DNA from: Acephala macrosclerotiorum | Lineage: Eukaryota > Ascomycota > Leotiomycetes > Helotiales > Mollisiaceae | Length of the DNA: 64,000 bases | Direction of reading: 5' to 3' | Assembly (NCBI GenBank): GCA_014904845.1 | Contig: MU119206.1 | Location: 372,001 to 436,000 of the forward strand | Part shown: positions 47,731 through 59,319 of the stretch, one piece after another | Numbering within the stretch: the first letter of the stretch is position 1 | How the letters are laid out: each line of letters begins with the position of its first letter | Notes under the pieces: generated by a model | What the model saw: only the letters and a program-made list of their open reading frames with translations | The model's database searches: none | What the model was told of the DNA's origin: nothing | Position numbers and translations under genes: made by a program

Positions 47731-49390
47731 TCCTCAGCAGGGGGGACGACCAGCAGAGCGGCCGCAGCAAGAATCGGAAGGACGAGGAGGATCTCAACAA
47801 CTGCAGCCGTCCCCTCAGTATGCTCGTATGCAGCAGCCTCCACCATCCGGGGAAGACTGGAGGACTCCAGGACTATCAAGGGACCTTGGAGTGCATTCGA
47901 TACTAAATCCGCCTGAACCTGAAGGCAGTGGTTCTTCTAGTCGTCGGCTCAGTGGAGGAACGACGGAATCTCCTCTTTCCGCAATAGGACCCCCTTCTCA
48001 TTTCGGAGCCAGCCCTTCGACCTCTACGACGCACTCATTTTCGAGTCAAATTGTCCCCTCAAACACACCACCGACGCAAGAGGGCTATGGGGGAGCATTT
48101 TCAAGGGCTCCTCGAAGGATCCTCACTCCACGATCCCCGGCTCGAGCTGTTAGTGCGGGACGAGGGGCTCCTCAGGGAACGATCGATGCCCACCAGTCGC
48201 CATTCTTAGGAGCGAGAGGAAGACCGTATGTGGCGGAACCTGGTCCATCTGCATCTTCAGATGTGCCTCCGATGCCAACACCTCCTAGTCAGCAGCAGCA
48301 GCAGCATTACGGGTTCACGCCGTCTTCTTCAACTCCTTCTATCGCGCCACGACGACCTAGCGGGCCATCTATGCAGGCCCCTGGGCGAACACCGCTATCA
48401 CAAAGTGCGAGTCCCAGTATTTCCGCATCATCGCATGCTCCGTCTTCAAGTCAGACATCGCCAGCCTCCTTCGCCGTTCACAAAGGTGGACCAGGCGCCC
48501 AAGCATCTTCGTCGTACTATCAGGGGTCGTCATTTGCTTCTTCGATGCAGCAGGGAAGCGGAATGCAATTTCCGGGGCCCTCTGTCCAACCTGAAGGTCC
48601 GTACAGCGCTCCCGCTCCTCAGACTCAAGCCAGCTCTCTCCAGTCGAGCAGTACAGGCAGTTCAAGGCAGACTTCAGCCTCAGAGCCTATTCAAGTCCTT
48701 ACAATAACCACGTCCCAAGGCTCGTATCAAGTACCTGTAGATGTACATCAAGCGTCGCGGTTAGCTGACGAGAAGCGCGCGCGCAACGCAGGAGCCTCAG
48801 CGCGATTCCGACAACGTAGAAAGGAGAAGGAAAGGGAAGCAAGCACCAATATTGAAAAGCTTCAGCAGCAAACGAGGGATTTAGAGAAGAAGATGAGGGA
48901 TCTTGAGCAAGAAAGGGATTATTACCGGCAGGAACGAGATCGATACCGCGATGCGACTTCCAGACATCCAGACATGAGATATCTAGCAACACAAGCGCCT
49001 CCGAGTCCTCAAACTTTGCGGTCTGGATCTTTCCAGGGTCCTATGATGCAAATGGGGGGACCTCCACCTCATCCGCCTCCGCTTGGATTTGGGTCTGAAA
49101 GTGGTCCAGAGCGAGCACCGAGAAGACGAAGAACAGACACTCAAGGAGATTTCACGAGCTTACCTTACGCATTGCCCCCTAATACTACCCTACCTCCCGT
49201 CCAGCCCGCAGGCTACCCTCCAGGACACCCTCAAGGACCCCCTAGTCTTCCTCCTCTGCGAATTGACAATCTGAATGTCCCTCAAACAACGTCCTCCAGT
49301 GCGCCGCCTACGACGTCTGCTGGACCTCCTCCTTTCGATCCTTATTCTCGGGGACCATACGAGCGAGGGTGGCCGGGAGAACGACGTTAA
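47639..49390 (+). CDS. bZIP transcription factor
   Basis: Single exon, 583 aa. The frame is open from 47366, but the first ATG is 47639. The bZIP domain is at about residues 377-440: basic region KRARNAGASARFRQRRKEKERE, with the invariant Asn and Arg spaced NAGASARFR, then a leucine/coiled-coil zipper (IEKLQQQTRDLEKKMRDLEQERDYYRQERDRYRD). The rest is low-complexity S/P/Q/G-rich and probably disordered, as in many ascomycete regulators. The NxxASxRFR basic motif separates it from classical Gcn4 (NTLAARKSR) and AP-1 types and resembles fungal CYS3/MET-like and related factors. I cannot assign a named gene. Confidence 0.9.
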   Translation: MSQRPPASRPASRSPPDGQRFILPPVQLRDDPQQGGRPAERPQQESEGRGGSQQLQPSPQYARMQQPPPSGEDWRTPGLSRDLGVHSILNPPEPEGSGSSSRRLSGGTTESPLSAIGPPSHFGASPSTSTTHSFSSQIVPSNTPPTQEGYGGAFSRAPRRILTPRSPARAVSAGRGAPQGTIDAHQSPFLGARGRPYVAEPGPSASSDVPPMPTPPSQQQQQHYGFTPSSSTPSIAPRRPSGPSMQAPGRTPLSQSASPSISASSHAPSSSQTSPASFAVHKGGPGAQASSSYYQGSSFASSMQQGSGMQFPGPSVQPEGPYSAPAPQTQASSLQSSSTGSSRQTSASEPIQVLTITTSQGSYQVPVDVHQASRLADEKRARNAGASARFRQRRKEKEREASTNIEKLQQQTRDLEKKMRDLEQERDYYRQERDRYRDATSRHPDMRYLATQAPPSPQTLRSGSFQGPMMQMGGPPPHPPPLGFGSESGPERAPRRRRTDTQGDFTSLPYALPPNTTLPPVQPAGYPPGHPQGPPSLPPLRIDNLNVPQTTSSSAPPTTSAGPPPFDPYSRGPYERGWPGERR

Positions 49391-50698
49391 GCGCCTATAC
49401 CACCGAAAGGAACCGATGGAACACAGCACATCCTCCAACGAAAAGTTTTTGATTTCGACGACTCCATATATCCATCCTCTGTCCTCCTGGTAAGGAAGGA
49501 CGAGACCCTGTCTATCGACCGCGAACCGTATATCTACTTTGTGTATTTCTACCACAACCAATTTCCGTTTTGCTGTCACTGCCTCATCATTATATCTTAT
49601 CGCATGGCGACGTAAAAGAAGAGCTGCATTGTTGGGCGACCGACCTCATCATATTTTCTCTGGAGCGAAAACTGCGAGTTTATACCCCTGGTGGCGCATA
49701 CTTTTTTCTTTTCGCAATCAATACCAATTTCTTCTCAGGCCTGTCTTATATACCTTTTTCACATACGTTTTACTGATCGCGTACTTTTGAGCACGGAGTT
49801 GGAGCAGGTGGCTTTTCGCACACATCCGGCGCGGCGCGGACTCTTGGGGAGGCTCGGGCAAGGATGGAGACCTGTGGTGGGCGGTGTTCAAGGCGCGCAC
49901 GGAGGGAGTCTGGACGGTGGCATTTGTGTCTTTTGAGGCGGGAGTGGAGGATCAATTTTGGGTGTTGCTTCTGCCTGTCTGTCTTTCAGAAATGGAGATG
50001 GAGATAGGAGAGGGGCACCGAATGGGCTGTATCAAAGATTGCGATTTGGGAAAGGAATACACAAAATCAGACTGTATTGTAAGAAGAAGGACGGGACGGT
50101 GTACATCTACACGTTACAAGCTGGGTCTTAATGGACAGAAGGAGCGGCATTTTGCATTTATAGCGTTGGGGAGCATGAGAGCATGGCAGGCATTCAAAAG
50201 ATTTCTTTGCCAAGACATTTGTATCACGCACGTGCCATGTGAGGGGTAGCTGTTGTGCAGCTCTCCGCTTACCTGATAAGGAGTCGAAGCTCGAGATTGA
50301 GCTGCAGGTAGCTACCGACAAGCGGCGAATGTCTCGGAGAATATATTACGAACTCACAGAATGACAGACATGCTGTTAGCCAGAAGTCTCCTGCTCTCCA
50401 CGGACATCGGCGAGTGACTCATGAAAATTTCCAATTCCCATGTCTGCACGATAACTCGCGATAACTGCGCGCACATCTTCTCCATACTTTTCAACTCAGT
50501 TCTCAATCGAGGGGTAGCATATCGGCTCCTAGGCCGAAATAGGCATGCATATCCTCTGAGCGTCGGTCTAAGCTTCTTCCAGCAGCTCGGCGGGCATCAC
50601 TAACGCCGAAATCAACACAACTGCCACCCACCTTTTGCATCAGCATCCAACCATAAAGCTTGCCTCGCCGACCACTGCGAGTCTCCTCTCTTCTACCG
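49391..50698. other. Intergenic between bZIP and aldehyde dehydrogenase
   Basis: 1.3 kb containing the bZIP 3' flank and the aldehyde dehydrogenase promoter. Open frames of up to 121 codons lack motifs. No gene called. Confidence 0.5.
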
Positions 50699-52489
50699 AT
50701 GTTGAGAAACCTTCTTCCTCTGCCAGCACACCTCCGCAGATCCGTGATCCAGCATCTCAGACATTCTGCTGAGCTTCATCCAAGTCCGTTATCAGTCTTC
50801 ACTTCGACACAAGCAACCCTTCACCCTACTATCAGATCTGATATCAGCTTCCAAAGAGATTTCAGTAGCACGACAGTCAAGATGTCAGACCTTACCATCG
50901 AGCTCACAGCCCCCAATGGCAGGAAATACACCCAGCCCACGGGTTTGTTCATCAACAATGAATGGGTCAAGAGCAGCAACGGTGGAAAATTGACTTCCAT
51001 CAACCCTACGTATGACGACACCCTACTACATACCCCTTTTCATCGCAGATTCTGACATATCTGCAGTGATGAATCCGAAATCGCCTCTGTTTACGCAGCC
51101 ACTGCCGAAGATGTCGACTCCGCCGTTACCGCTGCCCGCAAGGCATTCAAAGACCCCTCCTGGCGCGACATGTCCCCCACCGACCGCGGCAACATGATGA
51201 TGGTACTCTCCGACCTCTGCGCGAAGAATGCCGAACTCCTCGCTACAATCGAAACCTGGGACAATGGCAAGACATACAATGACTCGCTAGGTGATGTTGG
51301 AGAAGTTGTTGCAGTTTTGAAATACTACGGTGGTTATGCGGATAAGATCCATGGTCAAGTCATTGATACTGGACCAGCCAAGTTTGCCTATACGATCAGA
51401 GAGCCGGTTGGTGTCTGCGGGCAGATCATTCCGTGGAATTATCCCCTTGCTATGGCGGCGTGGAAGTTGGGTCCTGCGCTAGCATGTGGTAATACAATTG
51501 TTATTAAGGCTGCGGAACAGACTCCTCTCAGTATCTTGGTTCTTGCAAACTTGATTAAGGAGGCTGGCTTCCCACCAGGAGTTGTCAATATCCTCAATGG
51601 TTACGGACGAGAGGCTGGTGCTGCTATTGCCACACATTTAGGTATTGACAAGGTTGCTTTCACTGGAAGTACTGGTACTGGAAAGGAAATCATGAAGATG
51701 GCTGCTATCAATATGAAGAACATCACTCTCGAAACTGGTGGGAAATCTCCTCTCCTCGTATTCGAGGATGCCGAGTTGGACCAAGCCGTCAAGTGGGCAC
51801 ACGTTGGTAAGTAATACCCAACCGTCACTCATCACTCTACTAATTTTCCAGGCATTATGTCCAACCAAGGCCAAATCTGCACCGCCACCTCCCGTATCCT
51901 CGTCCAAGAATCCATCTATGACAAATTCGTTGAAGCCTTCAAAGCCCAAGTCGAAAAGGTTTCCGTAGTCGGTGACCCCTTCGCCGAAACCACCTTCCAA
52001 GGCCCCCAAGTCACAAAAACCCAATACGAGCGCGTCCTCGGCTTTGCCAAGTCTGGAAAGGAAGAAGGAGCAACTCTCGTCTGCGGCGGAGAAGCATTCA
52101 CTAACACACCCTCCGGAAAAGGCTTCTTCATCTCTCCTACCGTCTTCACAGGCGTTAAGCCAACCATGAAGATCTTCCGTGAAGAAGTCTTTGGTCCATT
52201 TGTCGTTATTGCTACGTTCAAGACTGAGGAGGAGGCGTTAGAGATTGCGAACGATACTACGTATGGACTCGGCTCTGCGGTTTTCACACAGGATATTACG
52301 AGGGCGCATAGGATTGCGAAACGTATTGAGGCGGGCATGGTGTGGATTAATAGTAGTAATGATTCGGATTTCAGGATTCCGTTCGGAGGTGTGAAGCAGA
52401 GTGGTATTGGGAGGGAGTTGGGTGAGGCGGGTCTTGCGGGTTATACGCAGATTAAGGCTGTGCATGTCAATATGGGGAGCCGGTTGTAG
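50699..52489 (+). CDS. NAD(P)-dependent aldehyde dehydrogenase with mitochondrial presequence
   Basis: Exons 50699-51009, 51067-51806 and 51852-52489, 1689 nt (562 aa), phases joining. The catalytic set is complete: Asn in IPWNYPL, nucleotide-binding GSTGTGKEI, general base Glu326 in LETGGKSP, nucleophile Cys360 in GQICTATSR and EVFGPFV. It oxidises aliphatic aldehydes such as acetaldehyde to acids. The ATG at 50699 starts an Arg/Leu/Ser-rich, acid-poor leader (MLRNLLPLPAHLRRSV) ending RDFSSTTVK, typical of a matrix presequence. An in-frame ATG at 50882 (MSDLTIEL) gives a 501-aa protein, the standard length of cytosolic fungal enzymes. The two starts could yield mitochondrial and cytosolic forms. 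Its 3' flank reappears near 59.3 kb. Confidence 0.95.
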
Positions 52490-53359
52490 GTTGAGTGAAG
52501 GGTTTTGGTGGGAGGCAAAGACAATCGGATGATCTGGGACATTGAGGTGGCGGACATGAGGATTGAATAATGAGATACGATCTTAATTAGATCAGGCCAA
52601 AATGGTAGAATTCAACGCATGGGTCTTCGTCCCTTTGCTAGGGGCTCTTACCCTCAGGGGCATTGAAGATGTGTCCAACACCCTAGTAGATGTGGAGCAT
52701 TTTAATATATACCGCTAAAGGTAAGGCAAAATCTTGTCCGGAAAATGCTTAGATACTCTAGTATCCAGGATGCGAGACTGCCTGCTATTTTCTTGGACAT
52801 TTTCTGGGAGGCGAGGTCGCTCATTGGGTGGGGGAGGGGGAGGGCTAAGAAGTATGGTTATCAAATTTGTTATCAGGCGTATAGTTAGATTTTTTTTTCG
52901 TCCTTATTTTTCTTTACTGTTTTGGGAGCGTGTGGGGTTTGATTTTTTTATTGATTCTTTAACGGCGTTTGGGTTTGTCGTTGGCGGCCTTTGCTGCCAC
53001 AACAGCGTTATCTTTTCAAGTCCTCCCCAACATATTTATTTGTAAATATGACGGGAGGCAAAAAAAAAAAGGGGTCCTTTCGTATTACGGCGGCGTTGGT
53101 GGTTGTGTTATACGGAGGCAAAGTCAAGGACATCAATGGAAAGTGCGCGTTAAGGACAATGGGGCAGGAGGAAGAAACACCGAGCAGAGTCACGGACATT
53201 GAGTACACTCAAAGATCATTGTTAGTCATCATTGAAGGACAGGCTCTGGACGGCGGACTGGTGCTGGGAGCGGAAGAGTTAGAACGGGAGTGATGTTAGC
53301 GAGGAGTGGGAAGGATGGAGTGATAGAGAAGGTATATAAATGACGGAGAGGGAGAGCAG
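52490..53359. other. 3' flank of aldehyde dehydrogenase and low-complexity DNA
   Basis: 52531-52680 is the parent of the duplicated segment near 59.3 kb. It is followed by G-rich (52830) and T-rich (52880-52960) stretches and a poly-A run (53061-53070). No gene recognised. Confidence 0.45.
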
Positions 53360-53866
53360 ATGCGAGAAGGCATGAAGGGAGCATCGAGGAAAGGATCCCC
53401 CGAGCAGAAGAAACCAGCGTCAAGGGAACACAACACAGATTGCCACCAACGATCTTGCGAATCACCCTCGCGGGAGAACAACAAACAGATCAGGGTAATT
53501 TGGGAACAGCTTGAGCGGAAGCATATAACTGAACACATCCTCACATCCTCAAAGCAAGGGCCGCAGCAACAGATCGAACGACCGTTCCTGGCGGATCAAG
53601 AAAAGACATCCATATCATCCAGGCAGGACTGTAGCTCTCAGCTACCAGATTTGCTTACACCACCTCTAAGGTTGTCATCTCGTGGCCAACGATCATCATT
53701 ACACCCACTGCACCACCACAGAGACGCCTTAGGTCACCCGCAATGCCAAGTCCACCTCTTCCCCGTCACTATGACAGCTTTGCGTGCAAGCGATTCTTCA
53801 TTCAGCCCATCAGTCCGCCCAACTAAATGGAGGCAAAAACAGCTCGGCAAAACAATCCCCGCATGA
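53360..53866 (+). CDS. Hypothetical protein, 168 aa, weakly supported
   Basis: ATG-started single-exon frame, hydrophilic, rich in Q, S, R and H, with no domain and no hydrophobic segment. A TATA-like TATATAAA lies about 25 bp upstream (near 53333). An open frame of this length is unlikely by chance but composition alone cannot prove it. Could be spurious. Confidence 0.25.
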   Translation: MREGMKGASRKGSPEQKKPASREHNTDCHQRSCESPSRENNKQIRVIWEQLERKHITEHILTSSKQGPQQQIERPFLADQEKTSISSRQDCSSQLPDLLTPPLRLSSRGQRSSLHPLHHHRDALGHPQCQVHLFPVTMTALRASDSSFSPSVRPTKWRQKQLGKTIPA

Positions 53867-54223
53867 TTCCTCCCACCAAACCACCCACAGACACTACGAA
53901 GATGCTACTACGACAGACGATATATCGATCATACTTCGCGAGCATGCTCATTATGCCCCGTTGCGAGGACCGCCAGTGGTTCGCAGAGCAGACGGTTGGT
54001 AGCGAGAAGCAGTGGACGATCCTATAGATGTTGTGGAACGCTGAGAAGATGCAGTGTGATACTCCTTGAATGACACCGATTGAAGCAGCATGGAAGCCGG
54101 AGGCGTGAAGTGTGAGGTGTGATCTGGAGTTCAAACAAATCCACGGCCTTCAAGTTTCATGTGGCTTTACATGTACCAATCAATCAGAATTATGGAGACC
54201 ACATCACACAACCTCGTCCGGGG

Positions 54224-54702
54224 TCATGAGTGAACTAGCAACCCCCACAACCACATGAGGACCTGAGGTGTTCTTCCAAATCGGCCCCCGTAAAAACCAT
54301 CCAGTATAACTTTTATCACACGTTCACCAACAGTCATCAATACAGCAACGGTTACGCAACCCACAGCGGCCGAAAACACAAACGCATCCGTGACGCTGAA
54401 AGGCTCGTTCCACCACCAGTCTTGCACCTGCTCTTGCCTCCTCTGTGTGATATATTTGCACTGCCGCAGCCAGGTCAAAATTATGTAAACATGGCTGGAG
54501 GGAAAGAAGCTTACTCTCTCTATGCTTTCTCGTTTCGCTGTCTTGTCCTCGGCTGAGCTTGCTTTGGAATTTGACCTTCGACAGCAGCAGCAGCAGCACT
54601 TGATGGGGTCAGTTTCATTTTCTGTAGAAATATTGGAGATGGCGAAAGAAAAATCATGCACGCGATCTTTGCAATCGTCTTTTCCCACTATGCTGGCTCT
54701 CC
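54224..54702 (-). pseudogene. Relic of a small membrane-protein gene (family member 1)
   Basis: Minus-strand frame without an ATG. By comparison with the intact copy at 56741 the start has become ATA. It shares with that copy an intron ending CATCAAG, then CRRSNSKASSAEDK (against CGKSQSKFDAQTSS), and a C-terminal hydrophobic helix introduced by NEPFSVTDAFVF (against NSPLPLTVNEVLFL). It contains a run of six cysteines from a TGC repeat. A second possible intron (GTAAGC ... GCGGCAG, around 54480-54530) leaves the frame unchanged. Either a decayed gene or one with an unseen first exon. Confidence 0.4.
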
Positions 54703-55307
54703 GAGAATCCGCCTGGAATTCTGGTGTTTCAACGCCTTGTTAGAGCGAACTTCCTCAGACATATGCTTATTGATTGTAAGTGGAAAGAGTAAATCTTTGC
54801 TTGAATGAATATTACATAATGGGGGCGAAAGCGGAGTCTTTTGAATTCTCATTTCATGATTTGAATGTGGACTTTGAGACGGGAAAACAACCTGATGGTG
54901 TCGAGGATTGTTACACGTGATTGACCTTCGACCTCGAGATCAGAGTCACTTAATGTTTGATTTCCAGATTGATATGATTCCAATTCATTAACTGAATGTG
55001 TGATCGAACGAAAGAAGAGAACCTAAGCTCATGATAGGACGCCTAGGTAAAATAACCATCTTCACGTGACTCTTCGATAGTCCCAATGCAAAGAGCAAAC
55101 AAATTTCCAGATTCGTCTTAGGCCCCAAACATCTCTAGTCGACTTTCATTCAAGTCCGAATATTAATGGATACTCTCACTTTTGGAAGAGACTCATCGTT
55201 ACCATTCCTTACTTAGCGTCAATTTCAAACAGACAAAGCACTTTCAACGCTACCACCGATATTCTTCATCAAGGACGACCATCAAAGCATACCTTATTTG
55301 ATCTAAC

Positions 55308-55693
55308 ATGACGCAAGAAACCGACTTCAAGGACTCGGTGCGTAATCTACAAATTGTTTTCTCAATGCTCGCAACTGTGAGATTAATGTCATCAAGTAAA
55401 GCGAGTCCAAACTCGAAGCATCTGCATCCGAACACATGCCACATAAAGATATTAAACATACCGTAAGCAGAAATTCCTTGCCAGAAATTCATCCAGAAAT
55501 TCGGAATACTAAATGAAATGCAATGCTGCCGCAAGTCAAACTCTAGGAGCAAAAAATGCAAAAGAGACAAGAAAAACAGGGGGAATAATCCAGAGACTTT
55601 TGAAGACGTAGTGTCTACATAGCACTCATCGCCAGGATTTTCACCGCGGCCCTCGTGAGTCTTGCGACATCTGCGGGTATTATCATTCAGTAG
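55308..55693 (+). pseudogene. Relic of a small membrane-protein gene (family member 2)
   Basis: Begins MTQETDFKDSV, followed by an intron homologous to that of the copy at 56741 (starts GTAATC, ends CATCAAG). After it, SESKLEASASEHM is readable only in a frame that does not join. Further on, NNPETFEDVVST hits a stop, and the hydrophobic helix YIALIARIFTAALVSLATSAG continues in another frame to TAG at 55691. At least two shifts, so a pseudogene. Confidence 0.5.
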
Positions 55694-55747
55694 CAGAGCG
55701 AATGGACAATTTGGAATCGAAGCTGAAGCTGCGGAAACTCTGATAAT

Positions 55748-56138
55748 CAGGGTTAGCCAAGTCCGAGTTCAATTCAAAATTCGAGCACTTTTCGATAAAA
55801 TTGGACTCAGACTAGACCACTTTTATCTAGAAATTTTGTAATATCCAAGTCCAAGTTTAAGTCGAGTTGAATCGAGTGTGGGATTTTCGTCAAGCATCAC
55901 TTGTGTTTTCACAATATGTCACAATTTTAAATGTTGAAAATATTAAAAACTCAAAAATCACTAAATAATTTATGACATTTCATAAGATAATGTTATAAAG
56001 CGGGCATAAAAACCGGATACTTAGACTCGCAAATCAAACTTGAACTTGACAATTCAAGGATTCTATAGAATTGGACTTGGACTTGCCGAGTTGAGACTCG
56101 AATCTGATCCGAGCAGGACTTGGACTTGGCTAGCCCTA
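55748..56138. mobile_element. hAT-like MITE with imperfect terminal inverted repeats
   Basis: 391 bp, non-coding, AT-rich. Left end CAGGGTTAGCCAAGTCCGAG, right end (reverse complement) TAGGGCTAGCCAAGTCCAAG. It is flanked by CTGATAAT (55740-55747) and CTGGTAGT (56139-56146), an 8-bp duplication matching at 6 of 8 positions, the differences being A/G transitions. Eight-base duplications with CAGGG-like ends fit hAT elements. The subterminal regions repeat ACTTGGACTTG motifs. It lies between two copies of the small membrane-protein family. Confidence 0.65.
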
Positions 56139-56740
56139 CTGGTAGTTCTGATATAATGGTTCAAAGGTTGGCTCAGATATCTTACGTAGGCTGGTATATC
56201 GATTTCTAGTCTGCCAGATAGGAATTTCTAAGGTAAATAAAATCTTCAGGGTTGCACTTTTGTACTGAATTTGTTTCTGTGTGCTTGAAAGATTCGAATC
56301 GGTGCAAATCAATCGACTCGGCGAGGTGAAGAAAGGATTCCAGTATTTATTACTACTATAAATCGGAGAACAACGAAATAACAAAACAACCAACGAGACA
56401 GCTTTGTGCTTGAACCACCACCTTAAATGTTACCCCCAACCATCTACATGCTTGTGCCGACACTAGCGGGCCATTGAAACTTGAAGTCAGACCTAGAGCA
56501 TCCTCTGATGACATTTTTCAGGGCCCGCGAGCAAAGCTACTAGTCTAAGTGAGAAAGGTACCTTGCTAGAAACATCTTGAGTTTAAAATATCTCCACATA
56601 CCATGTCTCCAGTCCGCTCGATGCCAATGCTTTCCTCAGGTTGCATGAAGTTCCAATAAAACAAAGGAAAACACTTGCAGCACAACTATAAATACAAGCG
56701 ACAAGTACTGTATTGGATGAAATATTCAAAGAAAGCTAAT

Positions 56741-57104
56741 ATGACGCAAGGAGAAATTTCTAAGGGCTTGGTACGTAATGTAAAAATTCCAGACTCAATT
56801 TCCGCTACGATAAAGCTAACATAGTCAAGTGCCATCATGTGGCAAATCTCAATCCAAATTCGATGCCCAAACGTCTTCACTAGAAGAAAACACGTCTCAA
56901 GACCAACCCATCAAGCAGGGCACAAAGACTAGAGTAGAGAAGTCTCTGACTAGCAAGGGCGAGAGAAGCGGCGGGAATTCTCCTCTCCCACTCACTGTGA
57001 ACGAGGTACTTTTCCTGAGTGGCGCCATAGCAACCGTGATCGCAGCTGTCGCGTCTATCGGAACTACACTAGTCATTATGAGGCTTGCCTTGAAGGATTC
57101 GTAA
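56741..57104 (+). CDS. Small single-pass membrane protein (intact family member 3)
   Basis: Two exons, 56741-56774 and 56830-57104, 309 nt (102 aa), phase 1 joined; the intron is 55 nt with branch site GCTAAC and acceptor TCAAG. The protein starts MTQGEISKGLV, continues with a hydrophilic Ser/Lys/Gln-rich middle (SQSKFDAQTSSLEENTS) and ends in one strong hydrophobic helix (about residues 72-98: VLFLSGAIATVIAAVASIG) with a short charged tail, suggesting a tail-anchored membrane protein. No signal peptide and no known domain. Decayed copies at 54.2 kb and 55.3 kb share intron position and motifs, which supports that this is a real gene family. Confidence 0.5.
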
Positions 57105-58502
57105 ACTTTCTGGAGCAATTCAAATTTGAATTGAAGGCAAGTTGGAAATTGTGGTAATTTTGATTTCAGGGAGGTACTAGTGGAGAATTTATTCTAGCGG
57201 TTTTAATCTTCCAGCCTGTCAAGAACTTTCGAAGAGGCTAGGCTGGGCTGAGATACTTCAAGTAGTCCAATATCCTGCTATTAGCCAATAGCAGTCTTTG
57301 CTCGCGGAAAGTGGGCCTCAGAGATTCCCGGCGAGGCTGGGAGATTGGAAGTGCGGACTTTTGCACTCGCGCTGTATATGAGCTGAAAGCCAAAATTTCA
57401 CCAGAAGCAAACGAATTAATGCCCCAAGTCTTCATCTTGTACTCTCTCATGAAATGTCTGAAAAGATGGCAAACAGATTGCAATATGTTTGAATACTAGG
57501 ATAGATGAAGATATTCTGGACAATGTCGTTTTGAACTTGTGCCCACGTGCGTGGGACTTTGTGTGAATTGTACCAGTGTACCACATCCACTAGGGCTTTG
57601 TGACTGTACCCAGAATCTTACGCGTTTGAAGCGTAGCCTTTGAAATGCAGGTGTATTTGAAGTTCAACTTGTCAATTTGAGGTCTAGTGAGATCTCGCTT
57701 GGCGCCCCTTTTTGATGGAGGAGTAAACACGTGACACACCATTGTCTGTCATAAAAATGGCGATGTGTTTGAAGGCGATGCGCTACGGAGGATGAGGGTA
57801 AGTCCAGCACGAGACATATCTTGCAGGAGTACAGATTCGTATTACTCGTAGAAATTGTGTCTGGGGATCATGCCTCCTTCCTGAAGTCCGTCAGTGCTCC
57901 GCAGCGTTTTCAATATCCAAGCTTTGACGGGATAATCGAAAAGGGTTGGCTAGGTTCATAAACTGTATGTAGTACAGTTTCATGATATAATTATTGTTTT
58001 TTCTCTGCCTAAGTGGGATAAGTAGATCCAGGCAAGGCTGGGACATTGAGAGCACTGCTGCTCAGTGCTACATTCCTGCTGTTGCTTCCTTCATTTTATT
58101 CCAGGAGAAGAGCGAGTTCCGGAACTTTGCCTTTCGATGCTCATTCCCGATCATGCTTGCGATACGCAAAATATTCCTGTTCTTGCTGTCGTCATAGATC
58201 ACCTTCTCAGATGCTTTTGGGAAGGTGTGACAGAAACTTTGGGATCGGACCCTCTCAACTCAGCAATCAGAATCACAGAATGGACTAGATTCCGAGTTTC
58301 TTCATTCTTCGTTCCTTGAATCCATATTCAAATCCAAACATTGCTAAAGCCCGATAGGAAGTCTACATTGCACTTCTATACCTAGAATCCAGTCAATCGA
58401 GAAAACACGGTCTCAACGCCGACAAACAACATCGCGGTCAAAGCTTCCTCAAAGCACACCCACGCGTCATTCCAAGTAAAGCACCCCCCCCAAAAAAGCA
58501 AA
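57105..58502. other. Intergenic with two related open frames of unclear status
   Basis: Plus-strand frames at 57311-57499 and 57994-58197 share the peptide pattern SRxGWxI with similar underlying DNA (GGCTGGGA-ATTG), about 700 bp apart, and may be relics of a second duplicated gene. Neither has a clear start. Nothing else seen. Confidence 0.3.
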
Positions 58503-58766
58503 ATGACGAGAGGCAGAGAACCCAATGATCAGGCATGTGGACCTTTCGCCTTGACTCTAGGAAGCTTGGGGGTTTCTGGAGTGGTTTCTGGAGCGCTTTA
58601 TTCGGACGTCCTATTACTAAGTAATTTGTCTTGGGGAGGGCTGAGGTTACGAAGTGCAAGGCCTTGGAATGGGAGAAGCAGCAACTCTGGACTCTGGAAA
58701 TGTAGACTTAGGGCGGATTGGAAGGAATGCTGCCTGGTGCAGTGCTCCAGTTATACCGATGTTTGA
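58503..58766 (+). CDS. Hypothetical small protein, 87 aa, weakly supported
   Basis: ATG-started frame MTRGREPNDQACGPFALTLG with a short hydrophobic stretch (GVSGVVSGALYSDVLLL). The GPF...T...S pattern before the hydrophobic part faintly recalls the small membrane-protein family at 54-57 kb, but the C-terminus differs. May be a diverged relic or chance. Confidence 0.25.
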   Translation: MTRGREPNDQACGPFALTLGSLGVSGVVSGALYSDVLLLSNLSWGGLRLRSARPWNGRSSNSGLWKCRLRADWKECCLVQCSSYTDV

Positions 58767-59319
58767 AGTTGTGGTAATAGATAGTGGGGGTTTGCGCGCT
58801 GGGTGTTATTCGTAATCCGGAAAATAGTATCCTGAAAGCCACCACCTTGATGTCACTCACTCGTATGCATTGGAGATGCTGTCTGATCAAATTTCTGCTG
58901 CCCTCAAGCTTCGGTGATGTTGTTTGTTCGTTGCGGAGCCCCCAGCCGAGGCTTCGTAGGGAAGGTTCACGTTATTGACCGTCCAGGAAATCCTCTTTCT
59001 CGTCCTTCGAATGAAAGATATCAATCGGGCTCAGAGTTTATAGGAAAAATCTCGTTGCTACCCTAGAACGCGTGAAGCAGCTCGAGGAATCGCTCGGCGT
59101 AGATCTCGTCGCAACTTTTGAAAGAGTGTTTAAGCAGACATATATCTTAACTCGAAACGTTTCTATGCACAATATGCTCGCCCGCGAGGTCTTCATCGGC
59201 GGATTCGAGGCCAGGAAGTGCACTAGAAGGTATTGCGATCCACAAAGCCATTAGGTATACATCGGCGGGCATGAGATCGTACAATCAGTTCGCTGGGAGA
59301 AACTGCGACAGATGTGTCG

